A DNA stretch of 64,000 bases from Burkholderia metallica (GCF_902832845.1 NZ_CADFDB010000012.1:1-64000); one strand, 5' to 3'. Positions 1 to 11,103 are shown, numbered from the stretch's first letter. Program-made: numbers and translations. Notes: generated from the letters alone by a model not told the origin.

Positions 1-13
1 CAACAACCCTCTT

Positions 14-129
14 TGCCTGATGACCATAGCGAGTCGGTCCCACCCCTTCCCATCCCGAACAGGACCGTGAAACGACTCTACGCCGATGATAGTGCGGATT
101 CCCGTGTGAAAGTAGGTAATCGTCAGGCT
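14..129 (+). rRNA. rrf: 5S ribosomal RNA
   Basis: The sequence has the 5S rRNA form: the TGCCTGA start pairs with the TCAGGCT end, and the internal CCCACCCCTTCCCATCCCGA block is highly conserved. It is the last gene of an rRNA operon whose 16S and 23S genes lie to the left of the window. A rho-independent terminator follows 14 bases later. Confidence 0.96.
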
Positions 130-143
130 CCCTAAGCCAGAAA

Positions 144-170
144 CCCCCGCTCGAACAGGCGGGGGTTTTT
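144..170 (+). terminator. rRNA operon terminator
   Basis: A 7-bp GC stem (CCCCCGC at 144-150, GCGGGGG at 159-165) with an 8-base loop is followed by a five-T run. It sits just after 5S rRNA and ends the ribosomal RNA operon. Confidence 0.9.
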
Positions 171-171
171 G

Positions 172-1688
172 CATTGGTGCGGCGGAAATGCATGCGCGAT
201 CGGGACGAATAGCCTGGTCGCAGCTCAAGCCGGAAACGGCGTATCGATTCTTGTCGCTTGCATCGACTGACGCGAAAGTCGCGAAGACCGGGCGAGCTAG
301 CCCCGCGCCAACGAGCGACGCCGACCGAGACCCGCCACGCAAACTCTCCCTATCTGCTCCTCGCCGCGAGCGCAACTGGGCCGAACAGTGGCTCATCCAC
401 CCCTCATCGCAGATTTGAATATCGCCGGTCGCGAACCGAAAGGGAGTTCGCCAACGGCCGATTGCCGGCTAACGTGTTCCGTTCGTCGACGTATCGCGCT
501 CATTCTCGGCCAAAGATCAAAACAGCTCTTTCGCGCCGCAGTCTCGGTCACGACACGCGCAGTCAACATGACCTAGGCCATGAGCCGGGCCTATCCCGCG
601 TTTGGCGCGGCCCAATCGCAAGCGCTGAACCGTGGCGGCCGATCGAGATTGCGAGGCGGCCTGCGTTCAGATTGCTTCGTGTGGCCATCCGGATTTTTCG
701 GGCTCAACCCACCGCTTCCTCCCTGAAATCGATGACCGTGAGGAAGCGAGAGCGCTTGCTGCATGGGAGCGCGCTGCGCTTGGCACGAATCGCGTCACGT
801 TGAGCTCGTTGGTCTGATGGCATCGGAAATACTGCGGCGGTCCTTTTGTCGAGCAGGGGCTTCGTCTCTTAGCCCGTAGAGTCCAGTCCTCCGATCGTCT
901 GGCGCAGCGCAATCGCCGATCGAAAGCTGGTGGATGGATCTCGAATCACACGCGCCGCGCCGGATAGCGAGCGCTGGACGTTGAAGGTCGGACGCTGCGC
1001 TCCGGCTGGCACGAGCGCTTGGCACGGATCTCGTGCGGTGAATGTCGCGACGCCGAGCGCTGAGGTCACCGCCAGGCGTCCTCGGCACATGCTAGCCGGG
1101 ACCTGTTGGCGAAACCCTGACGACCGTGTTCGAGCGAAGCCAGGCATCCGGCGATACGGGTGCCCGGGCGGTTGATGCCACGATGGCCATCAGAGGGCTA
1201 CCGCGGGCACGGGAGAGCCCGACCCGGCTAAGGTTCGAGAGACCCCGATAGAACCGCGCCTTCCGTTGAGGTCTGCAAAGACCGGCGCCGCACCGTGCTT
1301 TCTCGTTAAATGCCTTGGGGCCCAAAGGCCCGAGAGAGCTGCCGCAAACGCTCACAGGCCCAATCTCGCACCCATCCCGCCGGCGGGGCGAATCAAGCGG
1401 CTCCGGGCACCCGGAATGGCGCCGAAAACTACCGAAAACCGATCAACGAATCTGCCCGGCACGAAATTTGCGGAAATTTTGCATCTACCCGCTTGGCAGG
1501 GCGCTCAAGAGGTCGTATGATGGCGGTCTTTCGTTTTCAGCGTGGATGCAGATCGACGTTGAGGGCGAAGTCTGACGAAGATGTGGCACCGATCGGTAGC
1601 AACCATGCTGGCCTTAGCCGGGCAAGCGCGGGAGATCGGTGGTCAAGCGAGGCGTCGGAAGAGAGTGAAAATAATCTTCCGGATTTGC
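172..1688. other. Gene-poor spacer between rRNA operon and tRNA cluster
   Basis: About 1.5 kb between the rRNA terminator and the tRNA-Tyr promoter. Short ORFs exist in several frames and overlap on both strands. None has a convincing ribosome binding site, a recognisable domain or the third-position GC bias of neighbouring real genes. I see no tRNA, insertion sequence or repeat array. It looks like decayed or non-coding sequence beside an rRNA locus. Confidence 0.6.
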
Positions 1689-1717
1689 TTGACAGATGTG
1701 CGATGCACCCCCATAAT
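1689..1717 (+). promoter_or_regulatory. Sigma-70 promoter of the tRNA-Tyr/Gly/Thr-tuf unit
   Basis: A perfect -35 box TTGACA (1689-1694), a 17-base spacer and a near-perfect -10 box CATAAT (1712-1717) lie 14 bases before tRNA-Tyr. This is the strongest consensus promoter visible in the window and fits a highly expressed stable-RNA/EF-Tu operon. Confidence 0.88.
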
Positions 1718-1731
1718 CGTCAGTTCTCTAC

Positions 1732-1817
1732 GGAGGGGTGCCCGAGTGGCTAAAGGGGGCAGACTGTAAATCTGTTGGCTTACGCCTACGTTGGTTCGAA
1801 TCCAACCTCCTCCACCA
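1732..1817 (+). tRNA. tRNA-Tyr (GTA)
   Basis: 86-nt class II tRNA with a long variable arm. Acceptor arm GGAGGGG pairs with CTCCTCC, followed by encoded ACCA. The anticodon GTA lies in the loop context ACTGTAAATC, and the T-loop GGTTCGAATCC is present. First gene of the tRNA-tuf transcript. Confidence 0.97.
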
Positions 1818-1861
1818 AGATTACCGGCGCAGTGAGTGGTAAGGAATCGTTTGTGGCCCGT

Positions 1862-1935
1862 GCGGGTGTAGCTCAATGGTAGAGCAGAAGCCTTCCAAGC
1901 TTACGACGAGGGTTCGATTCCCTTCACCCGCTCCA
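1862..1935 (+). tRNA. tRNA-Gly (TCC)
   Basis: 74-nt cloverleaf. Acceptor GCGGGTG pairs with CACCCGC and the 3' TCCA is encoded. Anticodon TCC reads GGA/GGG glycine codons. It lies 44 bases after tRNA-Tyr in the same unit. Confidence 0.96.
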
Positions 1936-1959
1936 GACCGCGAAGTTGAAGCGTAAAGC

Positions 1960-2034
<75 letters not shown>

Positions 2035-2101
2035 GCAGTAAAAAAGTCAGTGTCTTGTTTGCGCGCGGCGCAACCTGTGAAATTCCTTTTGGGAGTGGAA
2101 A

Positions 2102-3292
<1,191 letters not shown>

Positions 3293-3355
3293 TATCGGCG
3301 ATCCGCGGATCCCGACGGGGTCCGCGATTCCCGCGGTGCGCGGTTGCACCGTCGA

Positions 3356-3393
3356 AACCGGGTGTCCAGTTTGTTCTGGCACCCGGTTTTTCT
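3356..3393 (+). terminator. tuf terminator
   Basis: AACCGGGTG (3356-3364) pairs perfectly with CACCCGGTT (3380-3388), closing a 15-base loop, and a T-rich tail follows. It separates the tuf transcript from the S10 operon. Confidence 0.85.
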
Positions 3394-3436
3394 TTGTGGC
3401 GTCCCGATCGCTGCATCGAAAAACGCACGCCACCGC

Positions 3437-3462
3437 CGCGATTTTTCGTGTAGAATCGCGGG
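3437..3462 (+). promoter_or_regulatory. Candidate rpsJ promoter within an inverted repeat
   Basis: A TAGAAT -10 box (3452-3457) overlaps the right arm of a perfect 8-bp inverted repeat, CCGCGATT (3437-3444) and AATCGCGG (3455-3462). No good -35 hexamer is visible 16-18 bases upstream, so promoter assignment is tentative. The start of transcription would lie about 110 bases before rpsJ. Confidence 0.5.
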
Positions 3463-3578
3463 CTTAGCAGTGGAAGTGCCGTTCGGAACCTGATGCTTCG
3501 CGCCCCGCAGGTGTCATGTTTCGCGTTCTTTTAGTGTCCGGCGATGCAACATCGCCTCGCTCTTTTCAAGGAATCGTC

Positions 3579-3890
3579 ATGCAGCAACAGAAAATCCGCA
3601 TTCGCCTGAAGGCTTTCGACTATCGTCTGATCGATCAATCGGCTGCCGAAATCGTCGATACCGCGAAGCGGACTGGCGCAATCGTCCGTGGCCCGGTGCC
3701 GCTGCCGACGCGCATTCAGCGTTTTGACATCCTGCGTTCGCCGCACGTCAACAAGACGTCGCGCGATCAGCTCGAAATCCGTACCCACCAGCGCCTGATG
3801 GACATCGTCGACCCGACGGACAAGACCGTCGACGCGCTGATGAAGCTCGATCTGCCGGCTGGCGTCGACGTGGAAATCAAGCTGCAGTAA
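3579..3890 (+). CDS. rpsJ: 30S ribosomal protein S10 (NusE)
   Basis: 103-residue small-subunit protein of the 30S head, also a partner of NusB/NusG in antitermination. The start at [20 protein letters not shown] matches the family, and an AAGGAA ribosome site lies 5 bases upstream. An in-frame ATG 63 bases earlier would add residues foreign to S10 and is rejected. First gene of the S10 cluster; 177 bases with an internal promoter separate it from rplC. Confidence 0.97.
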   Translation: MQQQKIRIRLKAFDYRLIDQSAAEIVDTAKRTGAIVRGPVPLPTRIQRFDILRSPHVNKTSRDQLEIRTHQRLMDIVDPTDKTVDALMKLDLPAGVDVEIKLQ

Positions 3891-3939
3891 GGCTTCCAGC
3901 GCCGATCGGCTTGCCGGGCGGCGCTAAGTCTTTGATTGC

Positions 3940-3968
3940 TTGCGAAAATCGAGAAGTCGGGCTATACT
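3940..3968 (+). promoter_or_regulatory. Promoter before rplC
   Basis: TTGCGA (3940-3945), a 17-base spacer and TATACT (3963-3968) make a good sigma-70 promoter about 100 bases before rplC. The leader between them is GC-rich with possible hairpins. It would let the rplC-rpsQ genes be expressed independently of rpsJ. Confidence 0.65.
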
Positions 3969-4067
3969 GCTTGGCTTTTCGCGTATTCGCGTAAAAAAGT
4001 TGGGCCTTGCGTGCCCGGCATTTTGTAAATCAGCCCCGACCAATCGCAGTCGGGAATGGAGAAAATG

Positions 4068-4718
4068 ATGAGCCTTGGACTCGTAGGTCGCAAGGTTGGC
4101 ATGACCCGTATCTTCACGGCTGAAGGGGATTCGATTCCCGTCACCGTGCTGGACGTGTCGGACAACCGCGTGACGCAGATCAAGACTGTTGAAACCGACG
4201 GCTACACGGCCGTGCAGGTTGCATTCGGCTCCCGTCGTGCCTCGCGCGTGACGAAGCCGCTGGCAGGTCATCTCGCCAAAGCCGGTGTCGAAGCCGGTGA
4301 AATCCTCAAGGAATTCCGCATTGACGCGGCCAAGGCAGCCGAGCTGTCGAATGGCGCCGTGGTCGGTGCCGATCTTTTCGAAGTGGGCCAGAAGGTCGAC
4401 GTGCAAGGCGTGTCGATCGGTAAGGGCTACGCCGGTACGATCAAGCGTTACAACTTCTCCTCCGGCCGTGCCACGCACGGTAACTCGCGCTCGCACAACG
4501 TGCCGGGCTCGATCGGTATGGCGCAGGATCCGGGTCGTGTTTTCCCGGGTAAACGCATGACGGGTCACATGGGTGACGTGACGGTGACGGTGCAGAACCT
4601 CGAAATCGCCCGTATCGACGCAGAGCGCAAGCTGCTGCTCGTGAAGGGTGCGATTCCGGGCGCGAAGGGCGGCAAGGTCTTCGTGACGCCGGCCGTCAAG
4701 ACCAAGGGGGCGAAATAA
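4068..4718 (+). CDS. rplC: 50S ribosomal protein L3
   Basis: 216-residue early-assembly protein that contacts the peptidyl transferase region. Three in-frame ATGs occur at 4056, 4065 and 4068. GGAG at 4058-4061 fits the last one, giving the family start [16 protein letters not shown]. The conserved GHMG segment and basic loop are present. Its TAA overlaps the rplD ATG (TAATG), implying translational coupling. Confidence 0.95.
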   Translation: MSLGLVGRKVGMTRIFTAEGDSIPVTVLDVSDNRVTQIKTVETDGYTAVQVAFGSRRASRVTKPLAGHLAKAGVEAGEILKEFRIDAAKAAELSNGAVVGADLFEVGQKVDVQGVSIGKGYAGTIKRYNFSSGRATHGNSRSHNVPGSIGMAQDPGRVFPGKRMTGHMGDVTVTVQNLEIARIDAERKLLLVKGAIPGAKGGKVFVTPAVKTKGAK

Positions 4719-5338
4719 TGGAACTCAAGCTCCTGAACGAAAATGGTCAGGAAGGTGCAGTGGTCAACGCATCGGACGTCGTGTTCGGTCGTGACTACAA
4801 CGAAGCGCTGATCCACCAGGTCGTCGTCGCTTACCAGGCGAATGCTCGCCAGGGTAACCGCGCACAGAAGGACCGCGAGCAAGTCAAGCACACGACGAAG
4901 AAGCCGTGGCGCCAGAAGGGTACGGGCCGCGCTCGTGCCGGTATGTCGTCGAGCCCGTTGTGGCGTGGCGGTGGTCGTATCTTCCCGAATTCGCCGGAAG
5001 AAAACTTCTCGCACAAGGTCAACAAGAAGATGCATCGCGCAGGTCTCTGCTCGATCTTCTCGCAGCTGGCCCGTGAAGGCCGTCTGTCGGTCGTCGAGGA
5101 CATCGTTCTCGAAGCGCCGAAGACCAAGCTGCTGGCCGAAAAATTCAAGACCATGGGTCTCGACTCCGTCCTGATCATCACGGATACGGTCGACGAGAAC
5201 CTGTACCTGGCATCGCGCAACCTGCCGCACGTGGCGATTGTCGAGCCGCGCTACGCTGACCCGCTGTCGCTGATCTACTTCAAGAAAGTGCTGGTCACGA
5301 AGGCTGCGGTCGCCCAGATCGAGGAGTTGCTGTCATGA
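4718..5338 (+). CDS. rplD: 50S ribosomal protein L4
   Basis: 206-residue L4, which lines the peptide exit tunnel; in E. coli it also represses the S10 operon. The tunnel-loop motif [15 protein letters not shown] is intact. It starts inside the rplC stop codon and ends with an ATGA overlap into rplW, so the three genes are translationally linked. Confidence 0.97.
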
Positions 5339-5649
5339 GCGAGATTCGCAAGAACGATCATCGTTTGATGCAGGTCCTGCTCGCACCGGTGATCTCGGAA
5401 AAGGCGACGCTGGTTGCCGACAAGAACGAGCAAGTCGTGTTCGAAGTCGCACCGGATGCCACGAAGCAGGAAGTGAAGGCGGCTGTCGAGCTGCTGTTCA
5501 AGGTTGAAGTTGATTCCGTCAACGTGCTGGTTCAGAAGGGCAAGCAGAAGCGCTTTGGCCGTTCGATGGGCCGCCGCAAGGACGTGAAGAAGGCGTACGT
5601 CTGCCTGAAGCCCGGCCAGGAAATCAACTTTGAAGCGGAGGCCAAGTAA
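5335..5649 (+). CDS. rplW: 50S ribosomal protein L23
   Basis: 104 residues. L23 sits at the exit of the peptide tunnel and docks trigger factor and SRP. The core [20 protein letters not shown] is typical, as is the extended loop around [20 protein letters not shown]. It overlaps rplD by four bases (ATGA) and is 2 bases from rplB. Confidence 0.97.
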
Positions 5650-5651
5650 TC

Positions 5652-6479
5652 ATGGCAATCGTTAAAGTTAAGCCGACGTCGCCGGGTCGCCGCGCGATGG
5701 TCAAGGTGGTCAACAAGAATCTGCACCAGGGCAAGCCGTTCGCGGCACTGCTCGACTCGCAGAGCTCGACCGCCGGCCGTAACAACAACGGTCGTATCAC
5801 CACGCGTCACAAGGGTGGTGGTCACAAGCAGCACTATCGTATCGTCGATTTCCGTCGCACGAAGGATGGCATCCCGGCAAAGGTCGAGCGTCTCGAGTAC
5901 GACCCGAACCGTAGCGCGAACATCGCGCTGGTGCTCTACGCAGACGGCGAGCGTCGCTACATCATCGCCCCGAAGGGCCTGACGGTCGGCCAACAGCTGA
6001 TGTCGGGTTCGGAAGCGCCGATCCGCGCAGGCAACACGCTGCCGATCCGCAACATTCCGGTCGGTACGACGATCCACTGCATCGAGATGCTGCCGGGCAA
6101 GGGCGCGCAAATGGCGCGTTCGGCAGGTACGTCGGCCATGCTGCTCGCACGTGAAGGCGTCTACGCGCAGGTTCGTCTGCGTTCGGGCGAAATCCGCCGC
6201 GTGCACATCGAGTGCCGTGCAACGATCGGTGAAGTCGGCAACGAAGAGCATAGCCTGCGCCAGATCGGCAAGGCTGGCGCGAACCGCTGGCGCGGTATCC
6301 GCCCGACGGTGCGTGGCGTTGCGATGAACCCGGTTGATCACCCGCACGGTGGTGGTGAGGGCAAGACGGCTGCAGGTCGCGATCCGGTCAGCCCGTGGGG
6401 TACGCCGGCTAAGGGTTATCGCACCCGTAGCAACAAGCGCACGACGACGATGATCGTCCAGCGCCGTCACAAGCGTTAA
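5652..6479 (+). CDS. rplB: 50S ribosomal protein L2
   Basis: 275 residues, normal length. L2 is needed for subunit association and peptidyl transfer. The C-terminal [13 protein letters not shown] segment with the functionally essential histidine is intact. It opens [16 protein letters not shown] and is packed between rplW and rpsS. Confidence 0.98.
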
Positions 6480-6489
6480 GGAGTAGGCA

Positions 6490-6765
6490 ATGGCACGTTC
6501 TGTAAAAAAAGGTCCGTTCTGCGACGCCCATTTGCTGAAGAAAGTTGAGGCGGCTGCAGCTTCGCGCGACAAAAAGCCGATCAAGACCTGGTCGCGTCGC
6601 TCGACGATTCTGCCGGATTTCATCGGCCTGACGATCGCTGTTCACAACGGCCGTCAACACGTTCCGGTGTACATCTCGGAAAACATGGTCGGCCACAAGC
6701 TTGGCGAGTTCGCACTGACCCGTACGTTCAAGGGTCACGCAGCCGACAAGAAGGCCAAGAAATAA
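6490..6765 (+). CDS. rpsS: 30S ribosomal protein S19
   Basis: 91-residue head protein that pairs with S13 near the A site. [20 protein letters not shown] and the conserved [10 protein letters not shown] motif identify it. AAGGAG lies just before the start. Ten bases separate it from rplB and twelve from rplV. Confidence 0.97.
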
Positions 6766-6777
6766 GGGGCAATCAAG

Positions 6778-7107
6778 ATGGAAGTGAAAGCAATTCATCG
6801 CGGTGCCCGCATCTCGGCGCAAAAAACGCGCCTTGTGGCTGACCAGATCCGCGGTTTGCCGGTCGACAAGGCGCTGAACGTTCTGACGTTCTCGCCGAAG
6901 AAGGCGGCTGGCATCGTGAAGAAGGTTGTGCTGTCGGCAATCGCGAATGCGGAGCACAACGAAGGCGCCGATATCGACGAGCTCAAGATCAAGAGCATCT
7001 ACGTCGACAAGGCTGCATCGCTCAAGCGTTTCACCGCGCGCGCCAAGGGCCGCGGTAACCGCATCGAGAAGCAATCCTGTCACATCACTGTGACGGTCGG
7101 GAATTAA
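6778..7107 (+). CDS. rplV: 50S ribosomal protein L22
   Basis: 109 residues. L22 forms part of the exit-tunnel constriction through a beta-hairpin, seen here near residues 80-95 ([11 protein letters not shown]), where macrolide-resistance changes map in other bacteria. The N-terminal [17 protein letters not shown] is typical. Confidence 0.97.
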
Positions 7108-7118
7108 GGAGCCATACG

Positions 7119-7919
7119 ATGGGACAGAAAATTCATCCGACTGGCTTCCGCCTGGCTGTCAGCCGCAATTGGGCTTCGCGTTGGTACGCGAACAACAACA
7201 ATTTCGCGGCGATGCTGCAGGAAGACATCGGTGTTCGTGAGTACCTGAAGAAGAAGCTGAAGAACGCTTCGGTCGGTCGGGTCGTCATCGAGCGTCCGGC
7301 CAAGAACGCGCGCATCACGATTTACAGCTCGCGTCCGGGTGTGGTCATCGGCAAGAAGGGCGAGGATATCGAGCAGCTGAAGACGGAACTGCAACGCCGC
7401 ATGGGCGTTCCGGTTCACGTCAACATCGAAGAAATCCGCAAGCCGGAAACCGATGCTCAGCTGATCGCTGACTCGATCACGCAACAGCTCGAGCGCCGGA
7501 TCATGTTCCGTCGCGCGATGAAGCGTGCGATGCAGAACGCGATGCGTCTGGGTGCCCAGGGCATCAAGATCATGAGCGCAGGCCGTCTGAACGGTATCGA
7601 AATCGCTCGTACGGAGTGGTATCGCGAAGGTCGCGTGCCCCTTCACACGCTGCGTGCTGATATCGACTACGCGACCTCGGAAGCGAAGACGACTTACGGG
7701 ATCATCGGCGTCAAGGTGTGGGTCTACAAGGGCGATACGCTCGGCCGCAACGACGCACCGGTGGTGGAAGAAGTAGCCGAAGACAAGCGTCCGCGTCGCA
7801 ATGCGCGTCCGGGCGACCGTCGTCCGCGCCGTGACGGCGAAGGCGGCGCTCCGGGTGCTCGTCGTGGCGCACCGCGCCGCGGCGCCGGCAAGCCCGAAGA
7901 CGGCAAGACTGGAGAATAA
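7119..7919 (+). CDS. rpsC: 30S ribosomal protein S3
   Basis: 266 residues with a KH domain; the GxxG loop appears as [14 protein letters not shown] near residues 75-90. S3 lines the mRNA entry channel with S4 and S5. The last 45 residues or so form a low-complexity tail rich in Arg, Gly, Pro and acidic residues, longer than in E. coli S3 (233 residues). GGAG precedes the ATG; rplP follows after 2 bases. Confidence 0.97.
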   Translation: MGQKIHPTGFRLAVSRNWASRWYANNNNFAAMLQEDIGVREYLKKKLKNASVGRVVIERPAKNARITIYSSRPGVVIGKKGEDIEQLKTELQRRMGVPVHVNIEEIRKPETDAQLIADSITQQLERRIMFRRAMKRAMQNAMRLGAQGIKIMSAGRLNGIEIARTEWYREGRVPLHTLRADIDYATSEAKTTYGIIGVKVWVYKGDTLGRNDAPVVEEVAEDKRPRRNARPGDRRPRRDGEGGAPGARRGAPRRGAGKPEDGKTGE

Positions 7920-7921
7920 CG

Positions 7922-8338
7922 ATGCTGCAACCGAAACGCAGAAAGTATCGTAAAGAGCAGAAGGGTCGTAACACCGGCAAGGCGACGCGCGGCAACGCAG
8001 TGTCGTTCGGTGAATTCGGCCTGAAGGCTATCGGTCGCGGTCGCCTGACCGCACGTCAGATTGAAGCGGCGCGTCGTGCAATGACGCGTCACATCAAGCG
8101 TGGCGGCCGCATCTGGATCCGGATCTTCCCGGACAAGCCGATTTCGCAGAAGCCGGCGGAAGTGCGTATGGGTAACGGTAAGGGTAACCCGGAGTACTAC
8201 GTCGCCGAGATTCAGCCGGGCAAGATGCTCTATGAAATGGACGGCGTAACCGAAGAACTGGCACGCGAAGCGTTCCGTCTGGCTGCAGCCAAGCTGCCGC
8301 TGAAGACGGCATTCATCGTGCGCCAGCTCGGCGCCTAA
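7922..8338 (+). CDS. rplP: 50S ribosomal protein L16
   Basis: 138 residues; L16 helps organise the A-site tRNA and the 5S rRNA region. [19 protein letters not shown] and the [13 protein letters not shown] motif are characteristic. It begins 2 bases after rpsC and is followed by rpmC with an AAGGAGAAA ribosome site. Confidence 0.97.
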   Translation: MLQPKRRKYRKEQKGRNTGKATRGNAVSFGEFGLKAIGRGRLTARQIEAARRAMTRHIKRGGRIWIRIFPDKPISQKPAEVRMGNGKGNPEYYVAEIQPGKMLYEMDGVTEELAREAFRLAAAKLPLKTAFIVRQLGA

Positions 8339-8347
8339 GGAGAAAAC

Positions 8348-8542
8348 ATGAAGGCTTCCGAACTTCTCCAGAAAGACCAGGCCGCGCTCAACAAGGAGCT
8401 GGCGGACCTGCTGAAGGCGCAATTCGGCCTGCGCATGCAACTCGCGACCCAGCAGCTCACGAACACGAGCCAGCTGAAGAAGGTTCGTCGCGACATCGCA
8501 CGTGTGCGGACCGTCATGACTCAGAAGGCGAACCAGAAATGA
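8348..8542 (+). CDS. rpmC: 50S ribosomal protein L29
   Basis: 64 residues, two helices ([20 protein letters not shown]...), located near the tunnel exit beside L23. The strong AAGGAG site at its start and a four-base ATGA overlap with rpsQ show tight coupling. Confidence 0.95.
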
Positions 8543-8811
8543 ACGATAGCGTGAAAACCTCGCTGAAGCGGACGCTGGTCGGTCGGGTCGTCAGCAACAA
8601 GATGGACAAGACCGTCACCGTGCTGATCGAGCACCGCGTCAAGCATCCGATCTACGGCAAGTATGTCGTGCGCTCGAAGAAGTACCACGCGCACGATGAA
8701 GCGAACACCTACAACGAAGGCGATCTCGTCGAAATCCAGGAAACGCGTCCTGTTTCGAAGACGAAGGCCTGGACGGTGTCGCGCCTCGTCGAAGCCGCTC
8801 GCGTCATCTAA
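8539..8811 (+). CDS. rpsQ: 30S ribosomal protein S17
   Basis: 90 residues, OB-fold 16S-binding protein. [20 protein letters not shown] and the [14 protein letters not shown] region are characteristic. It is the last gene of the S10 segment; the next 308 bases hold a promoter and the leader of the spc segment. Confidence 0.96.
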
Positions 8812-9119
8812 GCGGCAGTGCAGTAGGCAGTAACAGGCACTTCTCCACGAAGTGCTTGAAATCGCAAAGTTTTTGCTTGCGTGACCGGGATTATTTGTTA
8901 TAATCCCGGTCTTCCCTCTTTATGGGAGCCCCGTCGCGGGCGAAGTTGGTGGGGGAAGCGGACTGGCGCCTGCCTGTCCGAAAGATTCACCGAATTGCGA
9001 TGGCGGGTTTCGTTTGCCGTCGCTGCTGTTCCAACCCAAGCAGCCGATTGGCTGACGGGACCAAGACTGACCGAATGCATCATGGTGGTGCATCCGGATT
9101 AAGTTGGGAAAGACAAACC
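8812..9119 (+). other. S10-spc intergenic region and spc leader
   Basis: This 308-base stretch has no supported gene. It holds a strong promoter within an 11-bp inverted repeat (8883-8911) and then about 200 bases of leader before rplN. An open frame runs from 8922 into rplN, but it adds residues foreign to L14 and is not taken as coding. The leader could carry autoregulatory structure (S8 represses spc in E. coli); I cannot identify a specific S8 site by eye. Confidence 0.6.
8877..8911 (+). promoter_or_regulatory. spc operon promoter with -10 in a perfect palindrome
   Basis: A consensus -10 box TATAAT (8899-8904) is preceded by TTGCGT (8877-8882) with a 16-base spacer. The -10 overlaps the right arm of a perfect 11-bp inverted repeat, GACCGGGATTA (8883-8893) and TAATCCCGGTC (8901-8911), with a 7-base centre. 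Promoter for rplN onward. Confidence 0.72.
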
Positions 9120-9488
9120 ATGATCCAGACCGAATCTCGGCTCGAAGTAGCCGACAACACGGGTGCACGTGAAGTCCTGTGCATCAAGGTGCTCGGCGGC
9201 TCGAAGCGTCGTTATGCCGGCATTGGCGACATCATCAAGGTGAGCGTCAAAGAGGCAACGCCGCGCGGGCGCGTGAAGAAAGGCGAAATTTACAACGCCG
9301 TGGTGGTCCGCACCGCCAAGGGCGTGCGCCGTCAAGACGGCTCGCTGATCAAGTTCGACGGCAACGCCGCTGTGCTTTTGAATAACAAGCTCGAGCCGAT
9401 CGGCACCCGTATCTTCGGGCCGGTTACGCGTGAGCTGCGTAGCGAACGATTCATGAAGATCGTTTCGCTGGCGCCGGAAGTGCTGTAA
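9120..9488 (+). CDS. rplN: 50S ribosomal protein L14
   Basis: 122 residues, the normal L14 length. The ATG at 9120 gives [18 protein letters not shown], the family N-terminus; upstream in-frame codons are rejected as leader. L14 forms part of the intersubunit bridge and contacts L19. First gene of the spc segment, 9 bases before rplX. Confidence 0.97.
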   Translation: MIQTESRLEVADNTGAREVLCIKVLGGSKRRYAGIGDIIKVSVKEATPRGRVKKGEIYNAVVVRTAKGVRRQDGSLIKFDGNAAVLLNNKLEPIGTRIFGPVTRELRSERFMKIVSLAPEVL

Positions 9489-9497
9489 GGAGTCGCG

Positions 9498-9806
9498 ATG
9501 AACAAGATTCGCAAAGGTGACGAAGTCATCGTCGTCACTGGCAAAGACAAGGGCAAGCGCGGCGTCGTGCTGGCTGTCGGTGCAGAACATGTGACGGTTG
9601 AAGGTATCAACCTCGTCAAGAAGCATGTGAAGCCGAACCCGATGAAGGGTACGACGGGCGGCGTGGAAGCGAAGACGATGCCCCTGCATATTTCGAACGT
9701 CGCACTGGTCGACGCGAATGGCAAGGCGTCGCGTGTTGGCATCAAGGTCGAGGAAGGCAAGAAGGTTCGCTTCCTGAAAACGACCGGTGCCGTACTGAGC
9801 GCCTGA
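9498..9806 (+). CDS. rplX: 50S ribosomal protein L24
   Basis: 102 residues with an N-terminal KOW motif ([20 protein letters not shown]). It is an assembly initiator that binds the 5' end of 23S rRNA near the tunnel exit. AAGGAG lies upstream of the ATG; rplE follows after 16 bases. Confidence 0.97.
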
Positions 9807-9822
9807 CGCAGCGGAGTAAAAA

Positions 9823-10362
9823 ATGGCTCGTTTTCAAGAGTTTTACAAAGAAAAGGTTGTGCCCGGCCTGATCGAGAAGTTCGGTTACAAGTCGGTCATG
9901 GAAGTGCCGCGCATCACCAAGATCACGCTGAACATGGGTCTTGGCGAAGCGATCGCTGACAAGAAGATCATCGAGAACGCCGTTGGCGACCTCACGAAGA
10001 TCGCCGGCCAGAAGCCGGTCGTCACGAAGGCTCGCAAGGCAATCGCAGGCTTCAAGATCCGCCAGGGTTACCCGATCGGCGCGATGGTGACGCTGCGTGG
10101 CCAGGCGATGTACGAATTCCTCGACCGTTTCGTGACGGTTGCCCTGCCCCGCGTGCGTGACTTCCGCGGCGTGTCGGGTCGTGCTTTCGATGGCCGTGGC
10201 AACTACAACATCGGTGTGAAAGAGCAGATCATTTTCCCCGAAATCGACTACGACAAGATCGACGCACTGCGTGGGCTGAACATCAGCATCACGACCACTG
10301 CGAAGACCGACGACGAAGCAAAGGCTCTGCTCGCCAGCTTCAAGTTCCCGTTCAGAAACTGA
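9823..10362 (+). CDS. rplE: 50S ribosomal protein L5
   Basis: 179 residues, binds 5S rRNA in the central protuberance with L18. The conserved [18 protein letters not shown] and [11 protein letters not shown] segments are present. Seven bases separate it from rpsN. Confidence 0.97.
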   Translation: MARFQEFYKEKVVPGLIEKFGYKSVMEVPRITKITLNMGLGEAIADKKIIENAVGDLTKIAGQKPVVTKARKAIAGFKIRQGYPIGAMVTLRGQAMYEFLDRFVTVALPRVRDFRGVSGRAFDGRGNYNIGVKEQIIFPEIDYDKIDALRGLNISITTTAKTDDEAKALLASFKFPFRN

Positions 10363-10369
10363 GGTTACC

Positions 10370-10675
10370 GTGGCTAAACTGGCACTGATCGAACGTGAAA
10401 AGAAGCGCGCCCGCCTGGTCGCGAAGTTCGCAGCAAAGCGCGAAGCGCTGAAGGCGATCGTCGAAGACCAAAGCAAGTCGGAAGAAGAGCGCTACGAAGC
10501 ACGCCTGGAGCTGCAGCAACTGCCCCGCAACGCAAACCCGACCCGCCAGCGTAACCGCTGCGCGATCACGGGCCGTCCGCGTGGCACGTTCCGCAAATTC
10601 GGCCTCGCGCGTAACAAGATTCGTGAAATCGCATTCCGTGGCGAGATTCCTGGCCTGACCAAGGCGAGCTGGTAA
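10370..10675 (+). CDS. rpsN: 30S ribosomal protein S14
   Basis: 101 residues starting with GTG (the context GAGGTTACC gives a ribosome site). It is the longer zinc-free form: only one cysteine remains in [21 protein letters not shown], rather than the CxxC pairs of the short zinc form. It ends in the family's KASW. Confidence 0.96.
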   Translation: MAKLALIEREKKRARLVAKFAAKREALKAIVEDQSKSEEERYEARLELQQLPRNANPTRQRNRCAITGRPRGTFRKFGLARNKIREIAFRGEIPGLTKASW

Positions 10676-10689
10676 TAGGAGAAACGTAA

Positions 10690-11085
10690 ATGAGCATGAG
10701 TGATCCTATCGCCGATATGCTGACTCGCATCCGCAACGCGCAGATGGTCGAGAAGGTATCGGTTGCGATGCCCTCGTCGAAGGTCAAGGTTGCAATCGCG
10801 CAAGTCCTGAAGGACGAAGGTTACATCGACGATTTCGCCGTCAAGGCGGAAGGTGCGAAGTCCGAACTGAATATCGCGCTGAAGTACTACGCGGGCCGCC
10901 CGGTCATCGAACGCCTCGAGCGCGTGTCGAAGCCTGGTCTGCGCGTGTACCGTGGCCGTAACGACATTCCGCAGGTCATGAACGGCCTCGGTGTGGCAAT
11001 CGTGTCGACGCCGAAGGGCGTGATGACCGACCGCAAGGCGCGCGCTACCGGCGTCGGCGGCGAAGTCATCTGCTACGTCGCTTAA
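10690..11085 (+). CDS. rpsH: 30S ribosomal protein S8
   Basis: 131 residues. S8 binds helix 21 of 16S rRNA, and in E. coli it represses the spc operon by binding its m[22 protein letters not shown] and the C-terminal [11 protein letters not shown] are characteristic. TAGGAGAAA precedes the start. Confidence 0.97.
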   Translation: MSMSDPIADMLTRIRNAQMVEKVSVAMPSSKVKVAIAQVLKDEGYIDDFAVKAEGAKSELNIALKYYAGRPVIERLERVSKPGLRVYRGRNDIPQVMNGLGVAIVSTPKGVMTDRKARATGVGGEVICYVA

Positions 11086-11103
11086 AGCCGAGGAGAGAGA
11101 AAC

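Noticed and set aside
188-1769. Several small ORFs between 5S rRNA and tRNA-Tyr
   Set aside because: They overlap each other in different frames, lack ribosome sites and domains, and do not show the third-position GC bias of real genes here.
8922-9119. N-terminal extension of L14
   Set aside because: In-frame but foreign to the L14 family; the ATG at 9120 gives the exact family start and length.
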